From NCBI RefSeq assembly GCF_001999765.1, contig NZ_KV908323.1:314585-378584 (forward strand): DNA of 64,000 nt, read 5' to 3'. Source of the DNA: Sinomonas mesophila (GTDB taxonomy: Bacteria > Actinomycetota > Actinomycetes > Actinomycetales > Micrococcaceae). Position numbers and translations under genes: made by a program. This document shows, piece by piece, positions 1 through 7,909 of this stretch. The notes under the pieces are model-generated. The model did no database searches. It was not told the DNA's origin and was given only the letters and a program-made list of their open reading frames with translations. Numbering within the stretch: position 1 is the stretch's first letter; each line of letters begins with the position of its first letter.

Positions 1-644
1 TCGACCTTCGAGAAGTCCACCTCGCCGCGCGCCACCGCGACGCCGTACCCGATGACGACACCGACCAGGATGCTGAGCCGCCCGAGGATCCCGCGGAACA
101 GGACGGAGACGAGGATGATCGCGAGCAGCGTCACGAGCGCCGTGACGGGCGCGGCGTCGACGTTCGCCTTCGCCGCGGGCGCGAGGTTGAGCCCGATGAG
201 CGCCACGATCGCCCCGGTCACGACGGGCGGCATGACGATGTTGATCCAATGTGCGCCGAACGCCTGCACGATCCCGCCGACCGCCGCGAGCACGACGCCG
301 GCCACCACCACGCCGCCGAGCGCGCCGGCGACGCCGAACTGCTGCTGTGACGCCAGGATCGGGGCGATGAACGCGAACGATGACCCGAGGTACGAGGGCA
401 CGCGCCCGCGCGTCAGGACGAGGAACAGCAGCGTGCCGACGCCCGAGAAGAAGAGCGTCGTGGCCGGGGGCATGTGGGTCAGGATCGGCACGAGGAACGT
501 CGCGCCGAACATCGCCACGACGTGCTGGAGGCCCACGCCGATCGTGAGCGGCCACGCGAGCCGCTCCTGCGGCGCGACGACCTCGCCGGGGCGCACGGAC
601 CTGCCGTCGCCGTGAACTGTCCATCGGGTTCCGAGCAGGCTCAT
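1..644 (-). CDS. NCS2 family uracil/xanthine permease, 3' end cut off by the window
   Basis: This is a membrane permease of the nucleobase:cation symporter-2 family, which imports uracil or xanthine by proton symport. Reading leftwards from the ATG at 644 the frame stays open to base 1, giving 214 codons. The first 40 residues are hydrophilic. After them come QHVVAMFGATFLVPIL, typical of the first NCS2 helix, a hydrophobic stretch around SSFAFIAPI, and VTGAIVALIGLNLAP. About five membrane segments are visible, so roughly half the protein is present. It diverges from a RutE-like reductase at 883, which hints at pyrimidine catabolism; in Escherichia coli RutG is an NCS2 uracil permease. The exact substrate cannot be decided from half a protein. 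Confidence 0.85.
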   Translation of the reverse strand, partial: MSLLGTRWTVHGDGRSVRPGEVVAPQERLAWPLTIGVGLQHVVAMFGATFLVPILTHMPPATTLFFSGVGTLLFLVLTRGRVPSYLGSSFAFIAPILASQQQFGVAGALGGVVVAGVVLAAVGGIVQAFGAHWINIVMPPVVTGAIVALIGLNLAPAAKANVDAAPVTALVTLLAIILVSVLFRGILGRLSILVGVVIGYGVAVARGEVDFSKV

Positions 645-882
645 GGGGCGCCTTCCGAGCGGTGGTGGGGAGGGGGAGGGGACTCCCGGTGCACATCCTA
701 CCGGCGGGTCACGTCCCGTCCGGGTGCCGGCCCGAGCTGCAGGTGCGCCTCGCGCGGGGGGCGGACGACGCCGTCGTGCGGCGCTGTGGCGAACGTCACC
801 GGCCCTCACGGGATTCACGCCGGGCGCGCGCCGGTTGCCACGATGGAGAGGGCGGCCGAGGGCGCCGCCGGGAGGAGAAAGC

Positions 883-1488
883 ATGAGCATCGCGCACGAC
901 GAATCTGTCCTCGAGGAGGTGGCGGTCGACGCCCTGTTCGCGCAGGCCCGCACGGCCAATGCGTTCACCGGCGAGGTGACCGACGCCCAGGCCCGGGCCA
1001 TCTACGAGCTCGCCAAGTACGGCCCGACGGCCTTCAACTCCCAGCCGCTGCGCATCACGTACGTGCGCACCGCCGAGGCGCGCGAGCGGCTCGTGCAGCA
1101 CCTGTCCCGGGGAAATCAGGAGAAGACGCGCCTCGCCCCGCTCGTCGCGCTGCTGAGCGTCGACGCCGAGTGGCACGAGCGCTGGGACACCTTCCTGCCC
1201 GCGGCGATCCGCGGCAAGGCCCGGTACGACGCCGACGAGCAGCTTCGCGCCGCCACTGGCCGGGACAACGCGCACCTGCAGGCCGGCTACTTCATCCTCG
1301 CCGTGCGCTCGCTCGGCCTCGCGGCGGGCCCGATGACCGGGGCCGACTTCGCCGCGATCGACGCCGAATTCTTCCCCGGCGGCGACCGGAAGAGCTTCCT
1401 CGTGGTCAACATCGGCAAGCCGGGCGACGACGCGTGGGGCCCGGCGAAGGCCAAGCTCGACTACGAGGACGTCGTCGAGACCGTCTGA
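883..1488 (+). CDS. Nitroreductase-family protein, RutE/HadB-like malonic semialdehyde reductase
   Basis: This is a 201-residue FMN-dependent nitroreductase-fold enzyme, close to the size of E. coli RutE, which reduces malonic semialdehyde to 3-hydroxypropionate at the end of uracil degradation. The segment ELAKYGPTAFNSQPLRITYV is the hallmark N-terminal motif of the RutE branch. AGYFILAVRSLGLAAGPMTG and FFPG further on also fit that branch. The ATG at 883 follows a GGAGGAG ribosome site at 871-877; in-frame upstream codons are not needed. It is divergent from the NCS2 permease. No other rut genes are in the window, so a role in pyrimidine breakdown is inference. The last 28 bases overlap the end of the convergent MFS gene. 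Confidence 0.8.
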   Translation: MSIAHDESVLEEVAVDALFAQARTANAFTGEVTDAQARAIYELAKYGPTAFNSQPLRITYVRTAEARERLVQHLSRGNQEKTRLAPLVALLSVDAEWHERWDTFLPAAIRGKARYDADEQLRAATGRDNAHLQAGYFILAVRSLGLAAGPMTGADFAAIDAEFFPGGDRKSFLVVNIGKPGDDAWGPAKAKLDYEDVVETV

Positions 1489-2834
1489 GCGGCGCCCCCC
1501 GGGTCGCGGCTCGCCGTCCCGGGGCCGCGTCCCAGCAACGCGGGGTCACCTCCCAGCGTTGCGGGGTCACTTCCCGCGCGGGCGGCCCGCCGCCGGGCGG
1601 CCCAGACGGCGCGCAGCTGCTCGCGAAGCGAACCCTCTCCCCAGCGCACCAGTACGACGACGCCGACGGCACCCGCGACGAGGGCTGCGGTCCCGCTCGC
1701 AAGCAGGGCCCAGCGCGGCCCCGCCGCGCCCGCGAGCCAGCCCACGAGCGGCGCGCCGAGGAACGACCCGCCCTGGATCACCGCCATGTACAGCGCCATG
1801 ACGCGCCCGCGGTACTGTGCGTCGATCGAGAGCTGGATGAGCGTATTGCACCCGTTGAGGAACGTGATCGCCGTGACCCCGACGAGGACCAGCGAGACGG
1901 CGAACCACGCGTATCCGGGCGCGAGCGCCGAGCCGATCGCGGCGAGACCCAACGCGAAGGCGGCCGCGAGCACGAGGGCCATCCGGAGCGACCGCCGCCG
2001 CGCCGCGAGGAGCGCCCCGGCGAGGGTCCCGACGGCCATGACGGAGCCGAGCAGGCCGAAGCCGTCGGGCCCGACGGCGAAGACCTGGGCCGCCATGATC
2101 GCGTTCGTGATCTGGAAGTTCATCGTGAACGTGCCCACGATCCCGGCCATCACGAGGATCAGGAGAACGCGCGGCCTGCTCCGGACGTAGGCGATGCCCT
2201 CGCGCACCTGGTGCCGCCCGCGCGGTGCAGGCGCCGAGCGGTGCAGCAGCTCGGGGCGCAGCCGCAGGAGGGAGACGAGGACGGCGGCGAAGCTCGCGGC
2301 ATTGAACAGGAACGCCCAGCCAGTCCCGACGGCGCCGATGAGCAGCCCAGCGGCGCCGGGGCCAGCGAGGCGCGCGAGGTTGAAGGACGTGCTGTTGAGC
2401 GCGACGGCGTTGGGCAGGTCCGCGGAGCTGACCAGCTCGGACGTGAATGACTGCCGCGCCGGGGCGTCGATCGCGCTCGCGACGCCGAGGCCCAGGGCAA
2501 TCGCGTAGACGTGCCACAGCTCAACGGTTCCCGTGAGGACAAGGAGGCCTTGGACGAGGCCGAGGAGCCCGAGCGCGGACTGGGTCGCGAGGAGGATGCG
2601 GCGCTTGTCGAGCCGGTCGCTCAGGACGCCGGCGTAGGGCCCGAACACGAGGATGGGCGCGAACTGCAGGCCGGTCGTGAGGCCGACGGCGGCGCCGTCG
2701 TGGTCGGTCAGGGCCGTGAGGACCAGCCAGTCCTGGGCGACGCGCTGCATCCAGGTCCCAACGTTCGAGACGAGGGCACCCGTGGCCCACAGGCGGTAGT
2801 TCGGGTGGCCGAGGGCCTGGAACATGCGGCTCAT
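1461..2834 (-). CDS. MFS transporter (drug/metabolite exporter type)
   Basis: This is a 457-residue major facilitator protein. The start LGHPNYRLWATGALVSNVGTWMQRVAQDWL is the conserved opening of the MFS_3/enterobactin-exporter-like group. About twelve hydrophobic segments follow, with GVLSDRLDKRR as the loop 2-3 signature. The ATG at 2834 overlaps the stop of the marR-like gene by four bases (ATGA), so the two form an operon and the regulator probably controls the exporter. The last 40 or so residues (from about 420) are hydrophilic and come from two copies of a 21-base repeat at 1530-1571 plus the antisense end of the reductase gene. That suggests the original stop was lost and the frame now reads through intergenic repeat sequence. 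Confidence 0.85.
   Translation of the reverse strand: MSRMFQALGHPNYRLWATGALVSNVGTWMQRVAQDWLVLTALTDHDGAAVGLTTGLQFAPILVFGPYAGVLSDRLDKRRILLATQSALGLLGLVQGLLVLTGTVELWHVYAIALGLGVASAIDAPARQSFTSELVSSADLPNAVALNSTSFNLARLAGPGAAGLLIGAVGTGWAFLFNAASFAAVLVSLLRLRPELLHRSAPAPRGRHQVREGIAYVRSRPRVLLILVMAGIVGTFTMNFQITNAIMAAQVFAVGPDGFGLLGSVMAVGTLAGALLAARRRSLRMALVLAAAFALGLAAIGSALAPGYAWFAVSLVLVGVTAITFLNGCNTLIQLSIDAQYRGRVMALYMAVIQGGSFLGAPLVGWLAGAAGPRWALLASGTAALVAGAVGVVVLVRWGEGSLREQLRAVWAARRRAARAGSDPATLGGDPALLGRGPGTASRDPGGAAQTVSTTSS
1530..1571. repeat. Two 21-base tandem repeats with the GCGGGGTCAC core
   Basis: Two units, 1530-1550 and 1551-1571, each start with TCCCAGC and carry GCGGGGTCAC. They differ at four positions in the middle and end. 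A third partial TCCCGCG follows. The core is the reverse complement of TGACCCCGC in the repeats at 3355-3455 and inside tilS (21453-21557), so these three loci share one repeat word. The units lie between convergent genes but are read in frame as the C-terminal tail of the MFS protein. Confidence 0.8.
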
Positions 2835-3286
2835 CGGGCGGTCATCTCCAGCAGGAGCTCGGCAGCCCGCTGCAGGGCGGCGCGGTCTCGCTGCGGCAGG
2901 CCCTCGATGCGGCCCGCGAGCCATGCGGCGCGCAGCCGGCGGGACTCTTCGAGGACCTGCCGCCCCTCGTCCGTGACGCTCACGACGACCTGCCGCCCGT
3001 CCGTCGGGTGCTCTCCCCGCCTCGCGAGGCCGCGCTCACAGAGGTGGTTCACCGTGCGGGTCATGCTCGGCGCCTGGACGTGCTCGAGGTCCGCGAGCTG
3101 GCGCATCGTGAGCGGGCCGCGCGCGTTCAGGAGCGCCAGGACCGTGTTCTGGCCCGGGCTCACGACGTCGCTGCTCGCCTCGGTGCGCAGGATCCGGGAG
3201 GTGCGCATGAGGGCCGCCCGGAGTTCGGCGGCGAGTTCGAGGGTGTCCGGTGCGGGGGGTTGCGAGGGAGCGTCTGGGAAGGCCAT
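2831..3286 (-). CDS. MarR-family transcriptional regulator
   Basis: This is a 151-residue winged-helix regulator. Residues about 45-115 hold the fold: GPLTMRQLADLEHV is the lead-in helix pair, QAPSMTRTVNHLCERGL is the recognition helix, and the wing contains DGRQVVVSVTDEG, the usual MarR DxR signature. N- and C-terminal helices form the dimer interface. It is the first gene of a two-gene operon with the MFS exporter, overlapping it by four bases. Such pairs are normally autorepressed and released by a ligand that the pump exports. A 6-base inverted repeat just upstream (3292-3319) is a candidate operator. The ligand cannot be predicted. Confidence 0.9.
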   Translation of the reverse strand: MAFPDAPSQPPAPDTLELAAELRAALMRTSRILRTEASSDVVSPGQNTVLALLNARGPLTMRQLADLEHVQAPSMTRTVNHLCERGLARRGEHPTDGRQVVVSVTDEGRQVLEESRRLRAAWLAGRIEGLPQRDRAALQRAAELLLEMTAR

Positions 3287-3291
3287 CGATA

Positions 3292-3319
3292 CTTAGCCTA
3301 GCTCATTACCTTTGCTAAG
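3292..3319. promoter_or_regulatory. Candidate MarR operator / promoter of the marR-MFS operon
   Basis: CTTAGC at 3292-3297 and GCTAAG at 3314-3319 form a perfect inverted repeat with a 16-base spacer, directly upstream of the regulator start at 3286. The stretch is strikingly AT-rich for this genome. On the minus strand it contains TAATGA and TAGGCT, either of which could be a -10 element. A MarR dimer at this place would block its own transcription. No footprint exists; this is a sequence reading only. Confidence 0.45.
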
Positions 3320-3354
3320 GATATGGCCCGGGTCACCCTGATAAGGAGAGACAA

Positions 3355-3455
3355 GTGACCCCGCATCGCAGGGACCTGACCCCGCATCGCTGAGAGGTGA
3401 CCCCGCATCCAGGATCGGATGCGGGGCCAGCTCCCTTGCTTGCGGGGTCAGTTCC
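3355..3455. repeat. Tandem 21-base repeats: three direct, then two inverted units
   Basis: Three units begin TGACCCCGCATC at 3356, 3377 and 3398, a strict 21-base step with variable tails. They are followed by two inverted units with GATGCGGGG and TTGCGGGGTCA, the last ending at the stop codon of phosphoglucomutase (3456-3458). The direct and inverted groups can fold on each other. The array therefore sits at the 3' end of pgm and upstream of the marR promoter. The word is the same as in tilS and at 1530-1571. It may act as a terminator or RNA-stabilising structure. Confidence 0.8.
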
Positions 3456-5111
3456 CTAGGCGATGACCGAGTCGACGAGCGCCTTCGCCTCGGCCTGGAC
3501 CTGGGCGAGGTGCTCGTCTCCCTTGAACGACTCGGCGTAGATCTTGTAGACGTCCTCGGTCCCAGACGGCCGGGCCGCGAACCACGCGTTCTCGGTCGTG
3601 ACCTTGAGCCCGCCGATCTTGGCCCCGTTGCCCGGCGCCTCGGTGAGCTTGGCCGTGATCGGCTCGCCCGCGAGCTCGGTCGCCGTGACGTCGGCGGCGG
3701 AGAGCTTGCCGAGCTTGGCCTTCTGCTCCCGGCTCGCCGCGGCGTCGATGCGGGCGTACGACGGCGAGCCGTACTGCGCGGCCAGCTCGCCGTAGAGCTC
3801 GCTCGGCGACTTCCCGGTGACGGCCTTGATCTCGGAGGCGAGCAGGCACAGGAGGATGCCGTCCTTGTCGGTCGTCCACACCCCGCCGTCGAGCTTGACG
3901 AAGCTCGCCCCGGCGCTCTCCTCGCCGCCGAAGGCCCCCTGACCGGAGAGCAGCCCGGGCACGAACCACTTGAACCCGACCGGGACCTCGACGAGCGGCT
4001 TGCCCAGCCCCGCCGCGACGCGGTCGATCATCGACGAGCTCACGAGCGTCTTGCCGACGACGGTGTCCGGACGCCAGCCCGTGCGGTGGCGGTAGAGGTA
4101 GTCGATCGCGACCGCGAGGTAGTGGTTGGGGTTCATGAGCCCGCCGTCGGGGGTCACGATGCCGTGCCGGTCGGCATCGGCGTCGTTGCCGGTCGCGATG
4201 TCGTAGCTCGCGTCCCCGGAGGCCACCTTCTGGATGAGCGAGGCCATCGCGGACGGCGACGAGCAGTCCATGCGGATCTTCTCGTCCCAGTCCAGGGTCA
4301 TGAATGCCCACTGGGGATCCACGGTCGGGTTGACCACGGTCAGGTTGAGGTGGTGGCGCTCGCCGATCTCGCCCCAGTAGTCCACGGACGCCCCGCCCAT
4401 CGGGTCGGCGCCGATGCGCACGCCCGCGTCCCGGATCGCGGCGATGTCGAGGACCTGGGGGAGGTCGTCGACGTAGGACGAGAGGTAGTCGTACTGGCCC
4501 GTCGTGTCCGCGGCGAGGGCGTCGGCGAGCTGGATGCGCTTGACCCCGCTGAGGTCCGCCTCGAGGAGCTCGTTGGCGCGGTTCGCGATCCATCCGGTCG
4601 CGTCGGTGTCTGCCGGGCCGCCGTGCGGCGGGTTGTACTTGAAGCCGCCGTCCGACGGCGGATTGTGGCTCGGGGTGACGACGATACCGTCCGCGCGGGC
4701 CGGGTCGTCCTCGGGCCGGCCCGCGTTGTACTTCAGGATCGCGTGGCTCGCCGAGGGCGTGGGGGTATAGCCGTGCCGGGCGTCGACGAGGACCTGGACA
4801 CCGTGGGCCGCGAGGACCTCGAGGGCTGTGTTCGTGGCCGGCTCGGAGAGCGCGTGGGTGTCCCTGGCAAGGAACAGGGGGCCGCGGATGCCCTGCCCGG
4901 CGCGGTACTCGACGATGGCCTGCGTGATCGCGGCAATGTGCTTCTCGTTGAACGAGGCCTTGAGGCTCGAGCCGCGGTGGCCCGAGGTGCCGAACGCCAC
5001 ACGCTGGCCCGGGTCGCTCAGATCCGGGGACACGTCGTAGTACGCGTCGAGGAGCGCGGTGATGTCCACGAGGTCGCTGGGAAGGGCAACAGTGCCTGCT
5101 CGGTTCGCCAT
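3456..5111 (-). CDS. pgm: Alpha-D-glucose phosphate-specific phosphoglucomutase
   Basis: This 551-residue enzyme interconverts glucose 1-phosphate and glucose 6-phosphate in the cytoplasm, feeding glycogen, trehalose and wall-sugar synthesis. The length matches bacterial Pgm of the E. coli type (about 546). Visible motifs are GTSGHRGSS near residue 41, the phosphoserine loop [11 protein letters not shown] with Ser148, the metal loop [10 protein letters not shown] at about 309-318, and the sugar-binding GGEESAG at about 395-401. ARPSGTED near the C-terminus binds phosphate. The ATG at 5111 was chosen over longer in-frame options because MANRAG leads directly into the family N-terminus. It stands alone on the minus strand, with the repeat array abutting its stop codon. 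Confidence 0.95.
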   Translation of the reverse strand: MANRAGTVALPSDLVDITALLDAYYDVSPDLSDPGQRVAFGTSGHRGSSLKASFNEKHIAAITQAIVEYRAGQGIRGPLFLARDTHALSEPATNTALEVLAAHGVQVLVDARHGYTPTPSASHAILKYNAGRPEDDPARADGIVVTPSHNPPSDGGFKYNPPHGGPADTDATGWIANRANELLEADLSGVKRIQLADALAADTTGQYDYLSSYVDDLPQVLDIAAIRDAGVRIGADPMGGASVDYWGEIGERHHLNLTVVNPTVDPQWAFMTLDWDEKIRMDCSSPSAMASLIQKVASGDASYDIATGNDADADRHGIVTPDGGLMNPNHYLAVAIDYLYRHRTGWRPDTVVGKTLVSSSMIDRVAAGLGKPLVEVPVGFKWFVPGLLSGQGAFGGEESAGASFVKLDGGVWTTDKDGILLCLLASEIKAVTGKSPSELYGELAAQYGSPSYARIDAAASREQKAKLGKLSAADVTATELAGEPITAKLTEAPGNGAKIGGLKVTTENAWFAARPSGTEDVYKIYAESFKGDEHLAQVQAEAKALVDSVIA

Positions 5112-5193
5112 GGACCTAGCTTTGCAGAGAAGGCATCGAACAGGTGGCCGCACGGTGAAGATTCCCCGAATGTGCAGCAGTGAGACGCGGCCC

Positions 5194-5511
5194 TCAGCCC
5201 TGCCCCTCGGCCAGGACCTTCTCCGCAAGCTCCCGTAGGGCCCCGGACAGGTAACTGTCGGGGATCTCGAGACGCCGCGAGCCCAGGCGGAGCGTCCACT
5301 GGAACGCGTCCCGCGCGCGCGAGGGCGCGCCGCCGAGGCCGCCGGCCGGAGCCGCCCCATCCTCCGAGGAGAGCTGCTCGCCCTCATCCCGGGCGGCGCG
5401 GTAGAGTGCCGCCCATTCGGCATCGGGGCCGTCCGAGCGCAGCCGGAACTCCACGGCGCCTGTCCGGGAGATTCCCGCGACGCCGCCCGAGCGGGTGACT
5501 TGGATCCTCAT
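5194..5511 (-). CDS. Emfourin-like protealysin inhibitor
   Basis: This is a 105-residue protein lying 14 bases downstream of an M4 metalloprotease and preceded by a strong AGGAGG-type ribosome site. It begins [16 protein letters not shown] and includes the [24 protein letters not shown] region. Its size and position match emfourin, the small protein inhibitor encoded next to protealysin-like proteases. The expected role is to bind and block the active site of the neighbouring protease so that it cannot act inside the producing cell. No signal peptide is seen, in line with an intracellular brake. The assignment rests on context and general resemblance; I could not run an alignment. Confidence 0.8.
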   Translation of the reverse strand: MRIQVTRSGGVAGISRTGAVEFRLRSDGPDAEWAALYRAARDEGEQLSSEDGAAPAGGLGGAPSRARDAFQWTLRLGSRRLEIPDSYLSGALRELAEKVLAEGQG

Positions 5512-5525
5512 CGCACGCGCGCCTC

Positions 5526-6785
5526 CTAGCGCCCCCCGGAACCGCCGCCCTTTCCGTTCCCGTTCTTGCCGTTCTTCGCGTTCTTCCCGTTCGACTCAGT
5601 GAGCCGCACCGTGAGCCCGACCCCGCGCCACGCCGCACGCACGGCCTGCTCCTCGGCGGACTCGCGCCCATACAGGGATCGGGCGACCCGCACAGTCTCG
5701 CGCGCGAAGCCGCGGAAGTCCACGTCCACCGGAAGCTCGCGCAGCGCCACGGTCTGGAACCAGATCTTCCCGGCCTTCTCCCACGCGTGCCCGCCGAGCG
5801 CCTCGGCCGTGAGGTAGAACGCGCGGTTGGGGATGCCCGAGTTCACGTGGACGCCGCCGTTGTCCTCGCGTGTGCGGACGTACGCGTCCATGTGCGCCGG
5901 CTGGGGGTCCTTGCCCAGAACCGGGTCGTCGTAGGCGGTCCCGGGGGCTTCGAGGGAGCGGACCCCCCGGCCCTGGATGCCCTGCGCGAAGATCCCCTCG
6001 CCGACGATCCAGCTCGCCTCCTCGACGGTGTGCCCGCGCTCGAACTGCTCGACGAGGACCCCGAACACGTCCGCGAAGGACTCGTTGAGCGCCCCGGACT
6101 GCCCGCGGTACGCCAGATCGGTCGTGTGCTGGAGGAGCCCGTGGCCGAGCTCGTGCGCGATGATGCTCAGCGAGACGGTGAAGGAGTTGAAGACCTTCCC
6201 GTCGCCGTCGCCGAAGACCATGCGCTCGCCGTCCCAGAAGGCGTTGTCGTACCCGACCCCGAAGTGGACCGTGCCCTCGAGGGCGAGCCCCGCGCCGTCG
6301 ATGCTTGACTGCTCGAGGATCTGCTCGAGGAAGCGGTAGGTGCTCCCGAGCCCGTCGTAGGCGCGGTTGACGTCGGCGTCGGCGACCGGGTCCTGCCCTT
6401 CCTTCCGCACGAGCCGCCCCGGCAGCCGCTCGGTGTTCTCGGCGTCGCTGATCTCCCGGCGCAGCGTGCCGGGCTCGGCGAGCATGCCCGTGTGCCGCCG
6501 GGCGGGCGCCTCGCGCCGGTGGCGCATGCGCTCGTCCGCCAAGAGCGTGCGGCGCGCGAGCTCGGCGACGACGTCGAGGCCCGGCGCCCCCGTGCCCCAC
6601 TCTCCCTCGTCGGGTTCGGCCGCGGGGCCGGGGATCGCCGTCGGGCGCGCCGTGGCGCTCCGGGCGAGCCGCTCGAGCAGGTATGGCGGGATGGCCCCGT
6701 GGTGGCGGCGCGACGCCAGTGCGGACGACGGCGGCGCGGGGCGCGGTGTGCGCTCGAGGCGCGGCATCTGGTCAGAGTGCGACAT
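5526..6785 (-). CDS. Protealysin-like M4 family zinc metalloprotease
   Basis: This is a 419-residue thermolysin-family protease. The N-terminal RRHHGAIPPYLLERLA (about 26-42) is the short protealysin-type propeptide motif. The zinc site is HELGH at 211-215, with the third ligand Glu235 in GALNESFADVFG. GVHVNSGIPNRAFY at about 311-324 carries the catalytic His. The tail (NGKNAKNGKNGNGK then GGGSGG) is a low-complexity extension. There is no signal peptide, as in Serratia protealysin. The ATG at 6785 overlaps the 3' end of the nuclease gene by 14 bases, and the inhibitor follows 14 bases after the stop, so all three are co-transcribed and perhaps translationally coupled. Protealysins have been linked to host-cell invasion; the role here is unknown. 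Confidence 0.9.
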   Translation of the reverse strand: MSHSDQMPRLERTPRPAPPSSALASRRHHGAIPPYLLERLARSATARPTAIPGPAAEPDEGEWGTGAPGLDVVAELARRTLLADERMRHRREAPARRHTGMLAEPGTLRREISDAENTERLPGRLVRKEGQDPVADADVNRAYDGLGSTYRFLEQILEQSSIDGAGLALEGTVHFGVGYDNAFWDGERMVFGDGDGKVFNSFTVSLSIIAHELGHGLLQHTTDLAYRGQSGALNESFADVFGVLVEQFERGHTVEEASWIVGEGIFAQGIQGRGVRSLEAPGTAYDDPVLGKDPQPAHMDAYVRTREDNGGVHVNSGIPNRAFYLTAEALGGHAWEKAGKIWFQTVALRELPVDVDFRGFARETVRVARSLYGRESAEEQAVRAAWRGVGLTVRLTESNGKNAKNGKNGNGKGGGSGGR

Positions 6786-7677
6786 CGGCAAACCCCGTGA
6801 TCTCGTGCCAGCGCTGGGCGACGCCGCGGGCGCCTCGTGGCACGGAGTAGCGGTCGGCGGCGGCGAGCGGACCGACATCGAGGCCCGTGAGCTGCCCGAT
6901 GTCCTCGACCGGGACCTGGAAGGTCCGGTACGCGCCGAGGGCGGGGGCCTCGCGCACCCCTGGCCGGAGCACCTGCTCGAGCCCATTGCTCTGGTCGAGG
7001 ATGTAGCCCGTGCAGGCGAGCCGGCCGCCGTCGTCGCCGGGCCCGGAGTTCCAGGCCCCGATCTTGAAGAACTTCCGGGGAATCATGGCGCCACGGTACT
7101 GGGGGTCGCCGACATCGAAGACGGGGCCCGAGAAGACGCTCAGGCGCTGCCGGTGGGTATCGGCGTGCTCGAGGATGTAGTCCTCCAGACCGAGCCACAG
7201 CTCGCGGCCCTGGTTGAAGAAGTCTGCCTGCGGCGCGCAGACGGTGTAGTGGAAGGTGTCCAGATTCGCCCGCTCCGCGGTGGCCCGGTCGCCCCAGATG
7301 GGGTCCTGGCGGCGCACGAGGTGCCCGCGGTCGAAGCGGTTGTCCTTGTAGAGCTCGTTCCCCCACTGCTGGTCGGGGTGGATGCGGGGGTCGAGATTCC
7401 ACGTCTCGCCTCCGCGCGTGATCGCCACGAGGCTCGCGCCGTCGATGTTCACGGCCGTCGAGGCCGGCATGCGGCGTTCGGGGTCTTGGTGGATGGTGAA
7501 GTGCGTGTAGTCCAGCTCGAGGAGGCCCGGCCCCGAGGGCATGGGAACGTCCTGGGGCGTGCCGAGGAACTCGGGGTCATAGCCGTCGCCGCCCGGCCTG
7601 CCACGCTGGGGTTCGACGGCGGGTGGCTGGGTCTGGGCGGGCGTGGTCGGCGTGGGGGTGGTCTCTGGCTGGGACAT
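6772..7677 (-). CDS. DNA/RNA non-specific endonuclease (NUC1/EndA family)
   Basis: This is a 301-residue beta-beta-alpha-metal nuclease. The catalytic DRGH motif lies at residues 116-119 within NRFDRGHLVRRQD. The metal-binding Asn region follows as CAPQADFFNQGRELWLGLEDYIL (about 147-169). Residues 1-45 are rich in Pro, Thr and Gln and do not look like a signal peptide, although most relatives are secreted or imported. It is the first gene of the operon with the protealysin-like protease and its inhibitor. A broad nuclease without an export signal would be dangerous to the cell, so its activation may depend on the protease, or it may be released by lysis. That idea is inference. Confidence 0.85.
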   Translation of the reverse strand: MSQPETTPTPTTPAQTQPPAVEPQRGRPGGDGYDPEFLGTPQDVPMPSGPGLLELDYTHFTIHQDPERRMPASTAVNIDGASLVAITRGGETWNLDPRIHPDQQWGNELYKDNRFDRGHLVRRQDPIWGDRATAERANLDTFHYTVCAPQADFFNQGRELWLGLEDYILEHADTHRQRLSVFSGPVFDVGDPQYRGAMIPRKFFKIGAWNSGPGDDGGRLACTGYILDQSNGLEQVLRPGVREAPALGAYRTFQVPVEDIGQLTGLDVGPLAAADRYSVPRGARGVAQRWHEITGFADVAL

Positions 7678-7909
7678 GGCTTCCCTCGCTTCGGCTCGGT
7701 GCGATCCTCCTGTGCCGAGGCCTGTGCGGGGCCCCGGCCGGTGCGTGCCACCAGCATCGCACCAGCCTCTGACAGTCGAAAGCGGCTACGGGGCGCGTGG
7801 GATGCCGGGGCTCGTGGACTGCTGCCATCCGCTCCGGCGAACCAGCGAGTAGGCTGAGACACGCTAGGCACCCGGGCGCCGCGTGCGCAGAAGGCAGGAG
7901 GGGCAGTTC

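Noticed and set aside
645-882. Riboswitch in the gap between the permease and the RutE-like gene
   Set aside because: The gap is GC-rich with several G-runs but shows no recognisable purine or other riboswitch core; only promoters for the two divergent genes are expected.
474-2450. 658-codon plus-strand frame
   Set aside because: It is made of Arg/Ala/Gly/Pro-rich sequence antisense or out of frame to the reductase and MFS genes, both of which have clear motifs. High GC creates such frames.
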